Counted from the first letter of the stretch, positions 16,018 through 26,569 are shown. The stretch: DNA of 64,000 bases from DASVEG01 sp035540495 (GCA_035540495.1 DATLGL010000008.1:1-64000); one strand, 5' to 3'. Numbers and translations are program-made. The notes: generated by a model from the sequence alone, not told the origin.

Positions 16018-17102
16018 TTGTGACCCCCTGATACGAAGTGCAGCACGTCGCCGACAGCTCCCGTGGGGTCGAGACCGACGAGGACGTCTTTGCCGTTGAC
16101 GGTTGCCGACTGCTTCACCGGCTGCTGCTCCGCCTCGGGACGAAGCTCGGCAGCCGACCCCATCGAGGTGTTGGTCGGTGCGACGACGACTCGGCTCCCA
16201 CGCCCGTCCGAGGTTGCTCGCTCGCCCCTGGATGCCGACGCCGGCGGGATGGTGGTCGACGCGATGGCGGCATCGATCGCGTCTCCCAACGAGGTGGTCG
16301 ACGCCGCGGGTGCGACCCCGATGGTGCGGACGACGGCCGCCGGCCGGTCGGAGGCGGCGGAGCGCTCCGGCAGGACGGCGGTGCCCACCGCGGCCACGGA
16401 CCCGACGACGGCGACGACGCCGAGCGCGGGCGCAACGCCGGCAGGCGCAGCGGACGCCCACGCAGCGACCTTGGCCTTGAACGCACCCCACTGACGGATG
16501 GCGGCTCCGAGCACAGGGATGGCACCCCAGGCACCGAGACGGTCGGCGCCGGCGACCGCGAGGAACTCCCGCTTCAGCGCCTTGCGGGCACGGAAGAGGA
16601 GGGCCTCGACCGTGCCGATCGACACCTCGTAGTGGTCGGCGATCTGCTGGTACGACCAGCCGCGGTGCTCCCGCATGTCGAGCACCTCGCGATGCCGCGG
16701 AGCGAGCCGGTCGAGCGCGGTCGTGAGCAGCGCGAAGTCGGCCTGCTCGACGATCGCCTCCTGCCCGCCCTCGACCGCGCCGAGCTCGATCACGTCCGAC
16801 GGCTCGGTGCGTCCGCGCCGGCGGTGGTGGTCGACGCAGAGCCGGCCGGCGATCACCGTCATCCAGGGATAGAAGCGGCGCTCCCCGGCAAGGGTCGGCA
16901 GCGCCCGGTAGGCACGTGTGAACGCCTCCTGGGCGATCTCCTCGGCCTCGAGCGGGTCACCCACGCGCTTCAGGCAGAATCGCTGCAAGCGTGCGAAGTA
17001 GCGGCGGTAGAGGGTCTCGAAAGCAGTGTCGTCGCCTTCTTGAAACCGCTCGACCAACATCCTGTCGCGCTGAAGATCGACGTCGTCTATGCGAAGCGCC
17101 AA
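16014..17102 (-). CDS. ECF-type RNA polymerase sigma factor with long C-terminal membrane extension
   Basis: About 362 residues from TTG 17102, chosen because AGGAG lies 7 nt upstream; GTG 17150 is an in-frame alternative. Residues up to about 185 form an ECF sigma factor: region 2 (FETLYRRYFARLQRFCLKRV, EAEEIAQEAFTRAYRAL) and region 4 (ALDRLAPRHREVLDMREHRG, YEVSIGTVEALLFRARKALK). The rest is unusual: a hydrophobic helix (VAPALGVVAVVGSVAAVGTA) and an Ala/Ser/Thr-rich tail with LFVN-free low complexity. The sigma factor may thus be membrane-tethered, with a built-in regulator. It overlaps a small secreted protein gene downstream and is divergent from queA. Confidence 0.85.
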   Translation of the reverse strand: MALRIDDVDLQRDRMLVERFQEGDDTAFETLYRRYFARLQRFCLKRVGDPLEAEEIAQEAFTRAYRALPTLAGERRFYPWMTVIAGRLCVDHHRRRGRTEPSDVIELGAVEGGQEAIVEQADFALLTTALDRLAPRHREVLDMREHRGWSYQQIADHYEVSIGTVEALLFRARKALKREFLAVAGADRLGAWGAIPVLGAAIRQWGAFKAKVAAWASAAPAGVAPALGVVAVVGSVAAVGTAVLPERSAASDRPAAVVRTIGVAPAASTTSLGDAIDAAIASTTIPPASASRGERATSDGRGSRVVVAPTNTSMGSAAELRPEAEQQPVKQSATVNGKDVLVGLDPTGAVGDVLHFVSGGHK

Positions 17103-17136
17103 GACGTGGCTCCTGGTGTAGCCCGGATATGCAGTT

Positions 17137-18200
17137 GTGACCCCGTTCACTGAATTCGCCCCCTTGACCTCAAACTCCTTCCGTCTCGCCGACTTCGCAT
17201 ACGACCTCCCCGAGGAGGCGATCGCACAGGAACCGGCCGAGCCGCGCTCGTCGGCGCGGTTGCTCGTCGACCTCGCGCGACCCGGTGATCCGGACGCCTC
17301 CCGAACGGTCGCCGACCTGCCGTCGTTGCTCGAACCGGGCGACGTCGTGGTGGTGAACGAGACGAAGGTGCTGCCCGCTCGGATGCACCTCCGGAAGGCG
17401 ACCGGCGGAGCGGCCGAGGTGCTGCTGCTGGAACCGGACGGCGATCCGTCGTCGGGCGTGTGGCAGGCGCTCGTCCGTCCGGCCCGGAGGCTCCAGCCGT
17501 CGACGGTCCTCTACGGGGAGGACGGAACCGCCGTGGTGGAGGTGGGCGAGCGGCTTCCGGACGACCCGAGCCGGGTTCGCGTGAAGGTGCTGGCGGACGA
17601 TCCGGGGCGCCACGGCGTCGTTCCGCTCCCGCCCTACATCCACGCCGAGCTGGCCGACGCCAACCGGTACCAGACGGTGTACGCCCGCTCGCCCGGCAGC
17701 GTCGCCGCGCCGACCGCGGGCCTCCACCTGACCGACGAGATCCTCCGACAGCTGGAGCAGAACGGCGTGGCGGTGCATCGGGTCGATCTCGCCGTCGGTC
17801 TCGACACGTTCCGTCCCATCGCGGTCGACGACGTCGCCGACCACCAGATGCACAGCGAGCGCTACCGGGTCCCGGAAGAGACGCTGGACGCGTGCCGGAG
17901 CGCGACCGGCCGCGTCGTCGCCATCGGTACCACGTCGGTGCGGGCGCTCGAGTCCGCCGCCGCCCGCAACGAGCTGCACGGCCGTACCGATCTCTTCATC
18001 CAGCCGGGATTCGAGTTCCAGGTCGTCGACGTGCTGCTGACGAACTTCCACCTGCCGAAATCGTCGCTGCTCGTGTTGCTGTCAGCGTTCGCCGGGCACG
18101 ACCGCTGGCGCCGCCTCTACGACCTCGCCCTCTCGGAGCGCTTTCGTTTCCTCTCCTTCGGCGACGCGATGCTCGTGAGGCGCGCAGAGAGCTCCGACGA

Positions 18201-18204
<4 letters not shown>
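17137..18204 (+). CDS. queA: S-adenosylmethionine:tRNA ribosyltransferase-isomerase QueA
   Basis: About 355 residues from GTG 17137; TTG 17164 is a good alternative because homologues begin close to FRLADFAYDLPEEAIAQEPA. QueA transfers and isomerises the ribosyl part of SAM onto 7-aminomethyl-7-deazaguanine in tRNA to make epoxyqueuosine. Typical segments: GDVVVVNETKVLPARM, YARSPGSVAAPTAGLHLT, VGLDTFRPI and LLTNFHLPKSSLLVLLSAFA. It is divergent from the ECF sigma gene, and the stop overlaps the tgt ATG. It forms a queuosine operon with tgt. Confidence 0.96.
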
Positions 18205-19295
<1,091 letters not shown>

Positions 19296-19317
19296 CCACT
19301 ACCGTTTCTCGCCGGTC

Positions 19318-19635
19318 ATGGAACTGCTTCCGCTTCTCCTGCTCTTCGCGGTCATGTACTTCCTGCTCATCCGGCCCCAGCAGCAGCGGGTTCGGGCGCA
19401 GCGGGCGCTGGTGTCGTCACTGGAGGTCGGCGACGAGGTCGTCACCATCGGTGGACTGATCGGCCGCATCATCCGGCTCGACGACGACTCCGCCGAGATC
19501 GAGACGACGCCCGGCACCGTGCTGCGGTTCCGGCGCAGCGCGATCAGCGGGAAGCTGGGCCCGGTCGCCGTCGACGACGACGTGATCGACGTCGACGACC
19601 CGACCGATCCGCAGCCGCCACGAGACCAGATCTGA
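19318..19635 (+). CDS. yajC: Sec translocon accessory subunit YajC
   Basis: 105 residues. One N-terminal transmembrane helix (LLPLLLLFAVMYFLLIRPQQ) is followed by the soluble YajC domain (SLEVGDEVVTIGGLIGRIIR) and an Asp-rich tail. YajC associates with SecDF. A -10-like TACCGT (19300-19305) lies 12 nt before the ATG. The stop overlaps the secD start region by one base, so yajC-secD-secF form an operon. Confidence 0.93.
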   Translation: MELLPLLLLFAVMYFLLIRPQQQRVRAQRALVSSLEVGDEVVTIGGLIGRIIRLDDDSAEIETTPGTVLRFRRSAISGKLGPVAVDDDVIDVDDPTDPQPPRDQI

Positions 19636-21134
19636 TGCGCCGGGGTCTCGTCCTCAGCCTCGTCCTGATCCTGGTCGTCGCCTTCGGCGGCTTCGCCGCC
19701 GCTCGCTCGGCCGACTGGGAGCCCGAGCTCGGCCTCGATCTGCAAGGCGGTGCGTACGTCGTCCTGCAGCCGAAGGAACGGGTCGCCGGCAGCATCCTCG
19801 ACCAGTCGATCGAGATCATCCGCAACCGGGTCGACGCGCTCGGCGTCGCCGAGCCAGACATCTCGCGTCAGGGCGACTCGATCATCGTGCAGCTGCCGGG
19901 CGTGAAAGACCAGCGTCGGGCGCTCGAGATCGTCGGCCAGACCGCCGAGCTGCGGTTCCGTCCGGTGCTCAGCGTCCTGCCGCCTGACACCACCGCCACG
20001 ACGACCACGACGACGACGTCAGCCCCGGAGGGTGAAGGCGAGGGCACGGAGGCCACGACCACCACGACCGACCCGGCCGCACCGACGACGACGTCCACCA
20101 CGATCGCTCCCGGCACGACACCGCGCGAAGAGGCCGCCGCCGACAAGGAGGTCGTCCTCCCCGAGCTCGACGACAACGGCGACGTCGTGGCCCGGTACCA
20201 GCTCGGTCCGGCCGGCGCGACGGGCCGCATCGTGCGCACGGCTCGAGCGGAGCCGCCGCAGGGCATCGGCGGCGACTGGTTCGTGTCGGTGCGCCTCACG
20301 GGCGACGGGAACGACCAGTTCAACCAGATCGCCACGACCTGTTTCAACGCCACGCCGCAGTGCCCGACACGCCAGGTGGCGATCGAGCTCGACAACGTCG
20401 TGCAGTCGGCGCCGACGGTGCAGGAACCGACGTTCCGCGGCGAAGTCTCGATCACCGGTCAGTTCAGCGAGCGCGAGGCCCGCGACCTCGCGCTGGTCCT
20501 CCGCTTCGGCTCGCTTCCGGTCGAGCTGCAGGCACAGGAGGTCCGCACGGTCTCGGCCACCCTCGGCCGCGACTCCCTCAACGCCGGCCTCACCGCCGGA
20601 CTCGCAGGCCTCGGTCTCGTGCTGCTCTACATCATCTTCTACTACCGAGCCCTCGGAGTCGTCGTCGCCCTTGGCCTGGTCGTGTGGGCAGCTCTGCAGT
20701 GGACGGTGATCTCGCTGCTCGGCAACCGCTACGGCCTCGCGCTCAGCCTCGCCGGCGCTGTCGGCATCGTGGTGTCGGTCGGCGTCACGGTCGACTCCTA
20801 CATCGTCTTCTTCGAGCGGTTGAAGGACGAGATCCGGTCGGGCAAGACCATCCGCTCGTCCGTCGACCGCGGCTTCAGCGCGGCGTACCGGACGATCCTC
20901 GCGGCCGACATCTCCTCGCTCATCGGCGCCGCGCTGCTCTACTGGCTGACGGTCGGTCCGGTGCGCGGGTTCGCCCTGTTCCTCGGCCTCTCGACGATCC
21001 TCGACCTGATCGTCGCCTACTTCTTCACCCGTCCCGCAGTGGCCTTGGTCGCCCGGAACCGGCTGTTCACCGATGCGCCGTTCCTCGGCGTGGCGAGAGG
21101 GCTCGGCGCCGCTCCGGCGGGAGGCCGGTCATGA
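19635..21134 (+). CDS. secD: Protein translocase subunit SecD
   Basis: 499 residues, RND-type membrane protein that uses proton motive force with SecF to pull exported proteins out of the translocon. An N-terminal helix (GLVLSLVLILVVAFGGFAAA) is followed by GLDLQGGAYVVLQP and the P1 repeat (IIRNRVDALGVAEPDI). Later come ITGQFSEREARDLALVLRFG, ATLGRDSLNAGLTAGLAGLG and five C-terminal helices. Odd feature: a Thr/Glu/Pro-rich low-complexity insertion (about residues 118-170) in the periplasmic domain. The stop overlaps the secF ATG. Confidence 0.97.
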   Translation: MRRGLVLSLVLILVVAFGGFAAARSADWEPELGLDLQGGAYVVLQPKERVAGSILDQSIEIIRNRVDALGVAEPDISRQGDSIIVQLPGVKDQRRALEIVGQTAELRFRPVLSVLPPDTTATTTTTTTSAPEGEGEGTEATTTTTDPAAPTTTSTTIAPGTTPREEAAADKEVVLPELDDNGDVVARYQLGPAGATGRIVRTARAEPPQGIGGDWFVSVRLTGDGNDQFNQIATTCFNATPQCPTRQVAIELDNVVQSAPTVQEPTFRGEVSITGQFSEREARDLALVLRFGSLPVELQAQEVRTVSATLGRDSLNAGLTAGLAGLGLVLLYIIFYYRALGVVVALGLVVWAALQWTVISLLGNRYGLALSLAGAVGIVVSVGVTVDSYIVFFERLKDEIRSGKTIRSSVDRGFSAAYRTILAADISSLIGAALLYWLTVGPVRGFALFLGLSTILDLIVAYFFTRPAVALVARNRLFTDAPFLGVARGLGAAPAGGRS

Positions 21135-22288
21135 CCGACACGACGAAGAACCACTCGATCTGGCAGCGGCTCTACCACGGGGAGACGTCGTTCTCCTTCG
21201 TCGGCCGGCGTCGACTCTGGGCAACGATCTCGCTGGCCCTGATCGTCGTCGGGTTGTTGAGCCTCGCGGTGCGAGGGCTCAACTTCGGCATCGACTTCCG
21301 CGGTGGCACCAGCTGGGAGGTCGAGACCGACGAGCTCACGGTCGCCGAGGCGCGTGACGTGCTCGGCGAGTTCGGGCTCGCCGACGCGAAGATCCAGCTG
21401 ATCGGCGGCAACGTCCTGCGGGTGCAGGGCGACGAGGCGAACGAGAAGACCCGGGAGGAAGTCGCCGACGCGCTCGCCGAGGCGGGCGGGGTCGACCGGA
21501 ACGACGTCAGCGTCAACGAGGTCGGCCCGTCGTGGGGCGAGGACATCTCGCGCAAGGCGCTGCGAGCGCTCATCTTCTTCCTCGTCGCGATCACCATCTA
21601 CATCACGCTGCGCTTCGAGTTGAAGATGGCGATCGCGACGCTGACCGCGTTGTTCCACGACCTCTTCGTGACCGTCGGCGTGTACTCGTTGAGCGGCTTC
21701 GAGGTGACGCCGGCGACGGTCATCGCGGTGCTCACCATCCTCGGCTACTCGATCTACGACGGCATCGTGGTGTTCGACAAGATCGACGAGAACACGCGCA
21801 GCCTCGCGTCGTCGGGCCGCATGACCTACGGCGACATGGTCGACCTGTCGCTCAACCAGGTCCTCATGCGGACGTTGAACACGTCGATCACCGCCCTGCT
21901 CCCGATCCTGTCGCTGCTGATCGTCGGCGGCCGCATCCTGGGAGCGGTCACGCTGCAGGACTTCGCGCTCGCGCTGCTCATCGGTCTCGCTGCGTCGGCG
22001 TACTCGTCGATCTTCATCGCGTCGCCCGTGCTCGCCCTGCTCAAGGAGCGCGAGCCGAGGTACGCGGCGATCAAGGAGCGTCTCGCGACTGGCCGTCCGG
22101 CCGGGCCGCTCACGCCCGCAGCCGCAGCCGCTGCGTCCGGCGGTGGGTCCGGCAGCGGGTCCGCGCCTTCATCGCGAGTGGCCGTCGATGACGACGATCC
22201 CGCCTCGCGAGGTCCATCGAGACCGGTTTCCCCGATGCGCCGAAGCGGCCAGCCGCCGAGGCCGAGGAAGAAGGGTCGCAGGCGGTAG
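21131..22288 (+). CDS. secF: Protein translocase subunit SecF
   Basis: 385 residues. Family landmarks: FSFVGRRRLWATISLALIVV, LNFGIDFRGGTSWEVE, VGPSWGEDISRKALRALIFF, LTALFHDLFVTVGVYSLSGF, ILGYSIYDGIVVFDKIDENT and LMRTLNTSITALLPILSLL. Six transmembrane helices are expected. The C-terminal tail of about 60 residues is disordered and basic (MRRSGQPPRPRKKGRRR). The ATG overlaps the secD stop (ATGA). Confidence 0.97.
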   Translation: MTDTTKNHSIWQRLYHGETSFSFVGRRRLWATISLALIVVGLLSLAVRGLNFGIDFRGGTSWEVETDELTVAEARDVLGEFGLADAKIQLIGGNVLRVQGDEANEKTREEVADALAEAGGVDRNDVSVNEVGPSWGEDISRKALRALIFFLVAITIYITLRFELKMAIATLTALFHDLFVTVGVYSLSGFEVTPATVIAVLTILGYSIYDGIVVFDKIDENTRSLASSGRMTYGDMVDLSLNQVLMRTLNTSITALLPILSLLIVGGRILGAVTLQDFALALLIGLAASAYSSIFIASPVLALLKEREPRYAAIKERLATGRPAGPLTPAAAAAASGGGSGSGSAPSSRVAVDDDDPASRGPSRPVSPMRRSGQPPRPRKKGRRR

Positions 22289-22294
22289 GCCCGG

Positions 22295-22300
22295 TAGGCT
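22295..22300 (+). promoter_or_regulatory. -10-like TAGGCT upstream of apt
   Basis: Ends 6 nt before the apt ATG, consistent with a leaderless apt-relA transcript. Confidence 0.45.
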
Positions 22301-22306
22301 GACCTG

Positions 22307-22834
22307 ATGGTCGACGCCGGCTGGCTGAAGGGGCACATCCGGGACATCCCGGACTTCCCCAAGCCGGGCGTCGTCTTCAAGGACATCACACCGTTGCTGT
22401 CGGCGCCGGAGGCGTACCGGGCGACGATCGATCACTTGGCGACGCCGTTCTCCGACCGGCACATCGACAAGGTTCTCGGCATCGAGGCTCGTGGCTTCAT
22501 CGTCGCCGCGCCTGTGGCGTACCACTTCGGCGCCGGCTTCGTTCCGGTGCGCAAGGCGGGAAAGCTGCCCTGGCGGATCGAGCGTGAGGAGTACGAGCTC
22601 GAGTACGGCACCGACCTGCTCGAGATCCATCACGACGCGGTCCACCCGGGTGAGCAGACGTTGATCGTCGACGACGTGCTCGCCACCGGAGGTACGGCTG
22701 CGGCTGCGATCCGCCTGGTCGAGAAGCTCGGCGGGGTCGTGGTCGGACTCGCGTTCGTGATCGAGCTCGAGTTTCTCGGCGGACGCGGGAGAATCGATGG
22801 GTACGAGTCCCACGCGTTGTTGACGTACGAGTAG
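22307..22834 (+). CDS. apt: Adenine phosphoribosyltransferase
   Basis: 175 residues. Salvages adenine with PRPP to AMP. The family start IRDIPDFPKPGVVFKDITPL is exact. The PRPP-binding motif is LIVDDVLATGGTAAAAIRLV, with GIEARGFIVAAPVAYHFGAG upstream. Length is normal. The secF-apt-relA order is standard in actinobacteria. relA follows 13 bp later. Confidence 0.97.
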   Translation: MVDAGWLKGHIRDIPDFPKPGVVFKDITPLLSAPEAYRATIDHLATPFSDRHIDKVLGIEARGFIVAAPVAYHFGAGFVPVRKAGKLPWRIEREEYELEYGTDLLEIHHDAVHPGEQTLIVDDVLATGGTAAAAIRLVEKLGGVVVGLAFVIELEFLGGRGRIDGYESHALLTYE

Positions 22835-22847
22835 GAGGGGAGGGCGA

Positions 22848-25130
22848 GTGGCCACAGTCGACCGGGTACGCGTGCTGCCGTGGAGGCGACACGCGCCGTC
22901 GGCGCCCCGCCCCGAGCTCGTCCCCCTGCTCAACGCCTACCGGCAGCACTGGCCGAAGGGCGACACCGACCTCATCGTCCGCGCGTACGAGGTCGCCGAC
23001 AAGGCGCATGAAGACGTCGTGCGCCAGTCGGGCGAGCCGTACATCAGCCACCCGCTCGCGGTCGCGCTGATCCTCGCCGAGATCGGTCTCGACGACATCA
23101 CCCTCGCGGCGGCGCTCCTCCACGACGTGGTGGAAGACACCGGGATCGAGCTCGACGAGATCTCCGAGAGCTTCGGGCCCGTGGTCGCCTCCATCGTCGA
23201 CGGCGTCACCAAGCTCGAGCGGGTCAGCTTCGACTCGAAGGAGGCCCAGCAGGCGGCCTCGATGCGCAAGATGCTCCTGGCGATCGCCAAGGACCTGCGC
23301 GTCCTCTACATCAAGCTGGGCGACCGCCTGCACAACATGCGGACGATCGCCGCGATGGCCGAGTTCAAGCAGAAGCGGACGGCCCAGGAGACGCTCGACA
23401 TCTACGCGCCGCTCGCCCACCGCCTGGGCATCCAAGAGGTGAAGTGGCAGCTGGAAGACCTCTCGTTCGCGGTCCTCCACCCGAAGCGGTACGCCGAGAT
23501 CGAGCAGATGGTCGCCCTGCGTGCGCCGGAGCGGGAGATCTACATCGCCCAGGTGCTCGAGGTGATCCGTGAGCGTCTGGCCGACCATCACATCCAGGGC
23601 GATGTCACGGGGCGGCCGAAGCACCTCTACTCCATCTACGAGAAGATGGTGATCAAGGGCAAGGAGTTCAACGAGATCTTCGATCTCGTCGGCATCCGGG
23701 TGATGGTGCCGAGCCTCAAGGACTGCTACGCCGCGCTGGGTGCGATCCACGCGACGTGGAACCCTGTTCCCGGCCGGTTCAAGGACTACATCGCCACTCC
23801 GAAGTTCAACCTCTACCAGTCGCTGCACACCACCGTCGTCGGTCCGCAGGGCCAGCAGATCGAGGTGCAGATCCGCACGAGCGAGATGCACGCGCGCGCC
23901 GAGTTCGGCGTGGCCGCGCACTACGGCTACAAGGAGAACGCCGCCGTCACGGCGAGCGACGCCGCGTGGCTGCAGCGGCTCGTCGACTGGCAGTCGGACG
24001 CGAACGATCCGGCCGAGTTCTTCGAGTCGCTGAAGCTCGACCTCGAGCAGGACGAGGTCTTCGTCTTCACGCCGAAGGGCGACGTCGTCACGCTGCCGGT
24101 CGGGTCGACGCCGGTCGACTTCGCCTACTCCGTGCACACGGAGGTCGGCCACCACTGCATCGGCGCCCGCATCAACGGCAACCTCGCGCGCCTCGACGAG
24201 CAGCTCACGTCGGGCGACACGGTCGAGGTCACGACGTCGAAGGTGGCGAAGGGGCCGTCTCGCGACTGGCTCGAGTTCGTCGCCTCGCCTCGTGCGCGCA
24301 ACAAGATCCGCCAGTGGTTCTCACGCGAGCGTCGGGAGGACGCGCTCGAGAACGGGCGCGACGAGCTGTCGAAGGCCATTCGACGCGAGGGCCTGCCGGT
24401 GCAGAAGCTCGCTGCGTCGGCGGTGCTGGTGAAGCTGGCCGAGTCGATGCACTACGCCGACCTCGACACGCTCCACATCGCGATCGGTGAGGGCCACGTC
24501 TCGGCGAAGTCGGTAGCGCAGCGCCTCGCTCGCGAGCTCCGAGGCGGCGACCACGAGGAGCAGCTGCCGTCGACGGTCCAGAAGCCCCGCCGGCGGTCGC
24601 AGGCGGGGGCGACAGGCGTCTACGTCGAGGGTCTCGACGACCTCATGATCCGCCTGTCGCGCTGCTGTACGCCGGTGCCGGGCGACGACATCATCGGCTT
24701 CGTCACCAGGGGCCGCGGCGTCTCTGTCCATCGTTCCGACTGCGCGAACGCGGCGGCGCTGATGGCCGGGCAGGAGGCGCGCCTCATCGACGTCGAGTGG
24801 GACCGCGAGTCGCGCGGGTCGTTCATCGTCTCGGTCGAGGTGAAGGCGCTCGACCGCACGAAGCTCCTCGCCGACGTCACCAAGGTGCTCGCCGAGCACC
24901 ACGTGAACATCCTCTCCTCGTCGACGCACGTGGGCGCCGACTCGGTGTCGCGGATGCGGTTCGAGTTCGAGCTGGCCGACCCGGGCCACCTCGACTCGAT
25001 CGTCGCGTCGCTCAAGCGCGTCGACTCGGTCTACGACGCCTACCGGATGCTTCCGGGCAAGGGTCTGGCCGAGCCGGTGAAGACGCCGGCCGCCGCCGGT
25101 GCGGGGGCCGGCGGCGCCGACGCCGACTGA
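22848..25130 (+). CDS. relA: Bifunctional (p)ppGpp synthetase/hydrolase RelA/SpoT (Rsh)
   Basis: 760 residues from GTG with a strong upstream GGAGGGGAGGG site. The N-terminal HD hydrolase domain has YISHPLAVALILAEIGLDD and an intact HDVVEDT motif (about residue 93), so hydrolysis is likely. The synthetase domain has GDRLHNMRT, IFDLVGIRVMVPSLKDCYAA, RFKDYIATPKFNLYQSLHTT and IQIRTSEMHARAEFGVAAHY-type residues. TGS (VFVFTPKGDVVTLPVGSTPV), a CC-type segment (CCTPVPGDDIIGFVTRGRGV) and a C-terminal ACT domain follow. It controls the stringent response. Confidence 0.97.
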   Translation: MATVDRVRVLPWRRHAPSAPRPELVPLLNAYRQHWPKGDTDLIVRAYEVADKAHEDVVRQSGEPYISHPLAVALILAEIGLDDITLAAALLHDVVEDTGIELDEISESFGPVVASIVDGVTKLERVSFDSKEAQQAASMRKMLLAIAKDLRVLYIKLGDRLHNMRTIAAMAEFKQKRTAQETLDIYAPLAHRLGIQEVKWQLEDLSFAVLHPKRYAEIEQMVALRAPEREIYIAQVLEVIRERLADHHIQGDVTGRPKHLYSIYEKMVIKGKEFNEIFDLVGIRVMVPSLKDCYAALGAIHATWNPVPGRFKDYIATPKFNLYQSLHTTVVGPQGQQIEVQIRTSEMHARAEFGVAAHYGYKENAAVTASDAAWLQRLVDWQSDANDPAEFFESLKLDLEQDEVFVFTPKGDVVTLPVGSTPVDFAYSVHTEVGHHCIGARINGNLARLDEQLTSGDTVEVTTSKVAKGPSRDWLEFVASPRARNKIRQWFSRERREDALENGRDELSKAIRREGLPVQKLAASAVLVKLAESMHYADLDTLHIAIGEGHVSAKSVAQRLARELRGGDHEEQLPSTVQKPRRRSQAGATGVYVEGLDDLMIRLSRCCTPVPGDDIIGFVTRGRGVSVHRSDCANAAALMAGQEARLIDVEWDRESRGSFIVSVEVKALDRTKLLADVTKVLAEHHVNILSSSTHVGADSVSRMRFEFELADPGHLDSIVASLKRVDSVYDAYRMLPGKGLAEPVKTPAAAGAGAGGADAD

Positions 25131-25174
25131 TCCGCCTGACGCAGCCGACCTGGCGCGCCCAGCGCGGACGCGGC

Positions 25175-26518
25175 TTACCTGACGACCGGCTCGAACTGGG
25201 TGTCGAAGCCCAAGGTGAGGCGCTGGCCCGCGGCGACCGGCACCGGCTCGTTGTTGAAGTAGTCGACGTCGAACGCGGTGACTCCGAGCCCGCCGTTCCA
25301 GATGTGGTCGATGCGCTCGGGCAGGCGGTAGCCGCTCACGTTCGGGACGAGGAGCGTCGTCGCTCGGTCGGTGCCGAACTTCGTCGAGTTCGCCTGGCGC
25401 TGCGTGACCCAGTCTCCGGCCTTCAGCGTCGCCGGCAGCAGGTTGTTCTGCTGGAACCAGTTCACCTGCCCCGGCCGCTCGCACAGCGCGCCGACGGCGT
25501 TGGCGGCGACGTTGTAGCCGGGACCGCACTCGGCGGGCTGCCAGTGCGCCCTCGTGGTGTTCGAGAAGTTGAACTTCCGTACCGGCACCGAAGGGCCCCG
25601 GCGAACGTCGTCGGAGTTCCCGGCGATCACGAGCGTGCCCAGCGTGATCGGCGCGGTCGGCTCGAGCGTCACCTCCGTCCGGAACCGCCGCTGCTGGTTG
25701 CCTGCGTGCTTCCCGTAGTCGAGGACGGTGTTCGTCGCGTCACGGAACGTGTAGGCGAGCGTGAAGCGGACCTCCGCCTGCTTGCCCTGGTGATCGATCA
25801 TCGTCCGGTTGTCGGTGCCGGCCTGGTACATCGTCCCCGCGACGCGGTAGGTGTGCGCCGACCCGCTCACGACCTTCGTGATCGACACCCTCACCGGCGG
25901 CTTGGGAACGCCGCAGTTCGCGGTGTTACCGATCATCCACGTCCCCTTGCCGATCTCGCACGAGGCGTCGTGGCCGCCGTAGGGCAGCACGTTGATCGTC
26001 TGGCCACCGTCGAACGGGTTCGTCAGGTCGGCGTTCGAGGCCGGAAGGTACGCGTTCGGCGACCACGACGGTGCGGCGGCGAGCGGTCGGTAAGCGAACA
26101 CGGGGCCGTTCGCCCCGCTGGCGAGCGGCCACGCGCCCGACACGAGGCCGCCGCGGTCGACGACATCGAGCCAGTAGATCGCGGCGTTCGTCACCACGAC
26201 CTGGTCACCCGTGTTCATCTGCCCCGACGCGGCCGCCGTGTTGGCCGGATCCTTCGACGCCATGCCCCGGTCGGCCCAGCGCACGAGCTCGGCGACCGAG
26301 TCGTTCGAGTAGCTGCTCAGGTTGTCGACCGCGATCTGCTTGTCGCTCGCCTCCTGCAGCGAGACCGTGAACGACTTCGCAGGCGCCGCGGCGACGGGAG
26401 CAGGGGCTGCCGCGTTGACGATCGGGACGGCAGCGGCCGCGGCCACGACGATGGGCGCGAGGCGGCGAGTGAGGGCAGTGGCAGCGGTCACGCTCCTCAA
26501 GATGCCGGAGGGGGCCAT
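25175..26518 (-). CDS. Large secreted protein of unknown function
   Basis: About 447 residues from ATG 26518 (in-frame starts exist at 26545 and 26554). The N-terminus has a basic segment and an Ala-rich signal peptide (LAPIVVAAAAAVPIVNA), cut near AAPA. The mature part of about 400 residues is beta-rich and soluble, with paired Cys (ASCEIGKGTWMIGNTANCGV and ECGPGYNVAANAVGALCERP) that may form disulfides. It ends with LTLGFDTQFEPVVR. No transmembrane anchor or sorting signal is present, so it is probably released or loosely wall-bound. No family is recognised. The GTCATTT/GGCTAGTC element lies at its 5' end. Confidence 0.75.
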   Translation of the reverse strand: MAPSGILRSVTAATALTRRLAPIVVAAAAAVPIVNAAAPAPVAAAPAKSFTVSLQEASDKQIAVDNLSSYSNDSVAELVRWADRGMASKDPANTAAASGQMNTGDQVVVTNAAIYWLDVVDRGGLVSGAWPLASGANGPVFAYRPLAAAPSWSPNAYLPASNADLTNPFDGGQTINVLPYGGHDASCEIGKGTWMIGNTANCGVPKPPVRVSITKVVSGSAHTYRVAGTMYQAGTDNRTMIDHQGKQAEVRFTLAYTFRDATNTVLDYGKHAGNQQRRFRTEVTLEPTAPITLGTLVIAGNSDDVRRGPSVPVRKFNFSNTTRAHWQPAECGPGYNVAANAVGALCERPGQVNWFQQNNLLPATLKAGDWVTQRQANSTKFGTDRATTLLVPNVSGYRLPERIDHIWNGGLGVTAFDVDYFNNEPVPVAAGQRLTLGFDTQFEPVVR

Positions 26519-26540
26519 CCGCTCAGTCCGCCCACGGCGG

Positions 26541-26569
26541 GTCATTTCGGACACTCGATCGGGCTAGTC
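26541..26569. promoter_or_regulatory. GTCATTTCGGAC ... GGCTAGTC element, copy B
   Basis: The same 12-mer GTCATTTCGGAC as copy A, with the GRCTAGTC half starting 21 bp later. It lies between the secreted-protein gene (minus) and hisS (plus). Confidence 0.45.
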
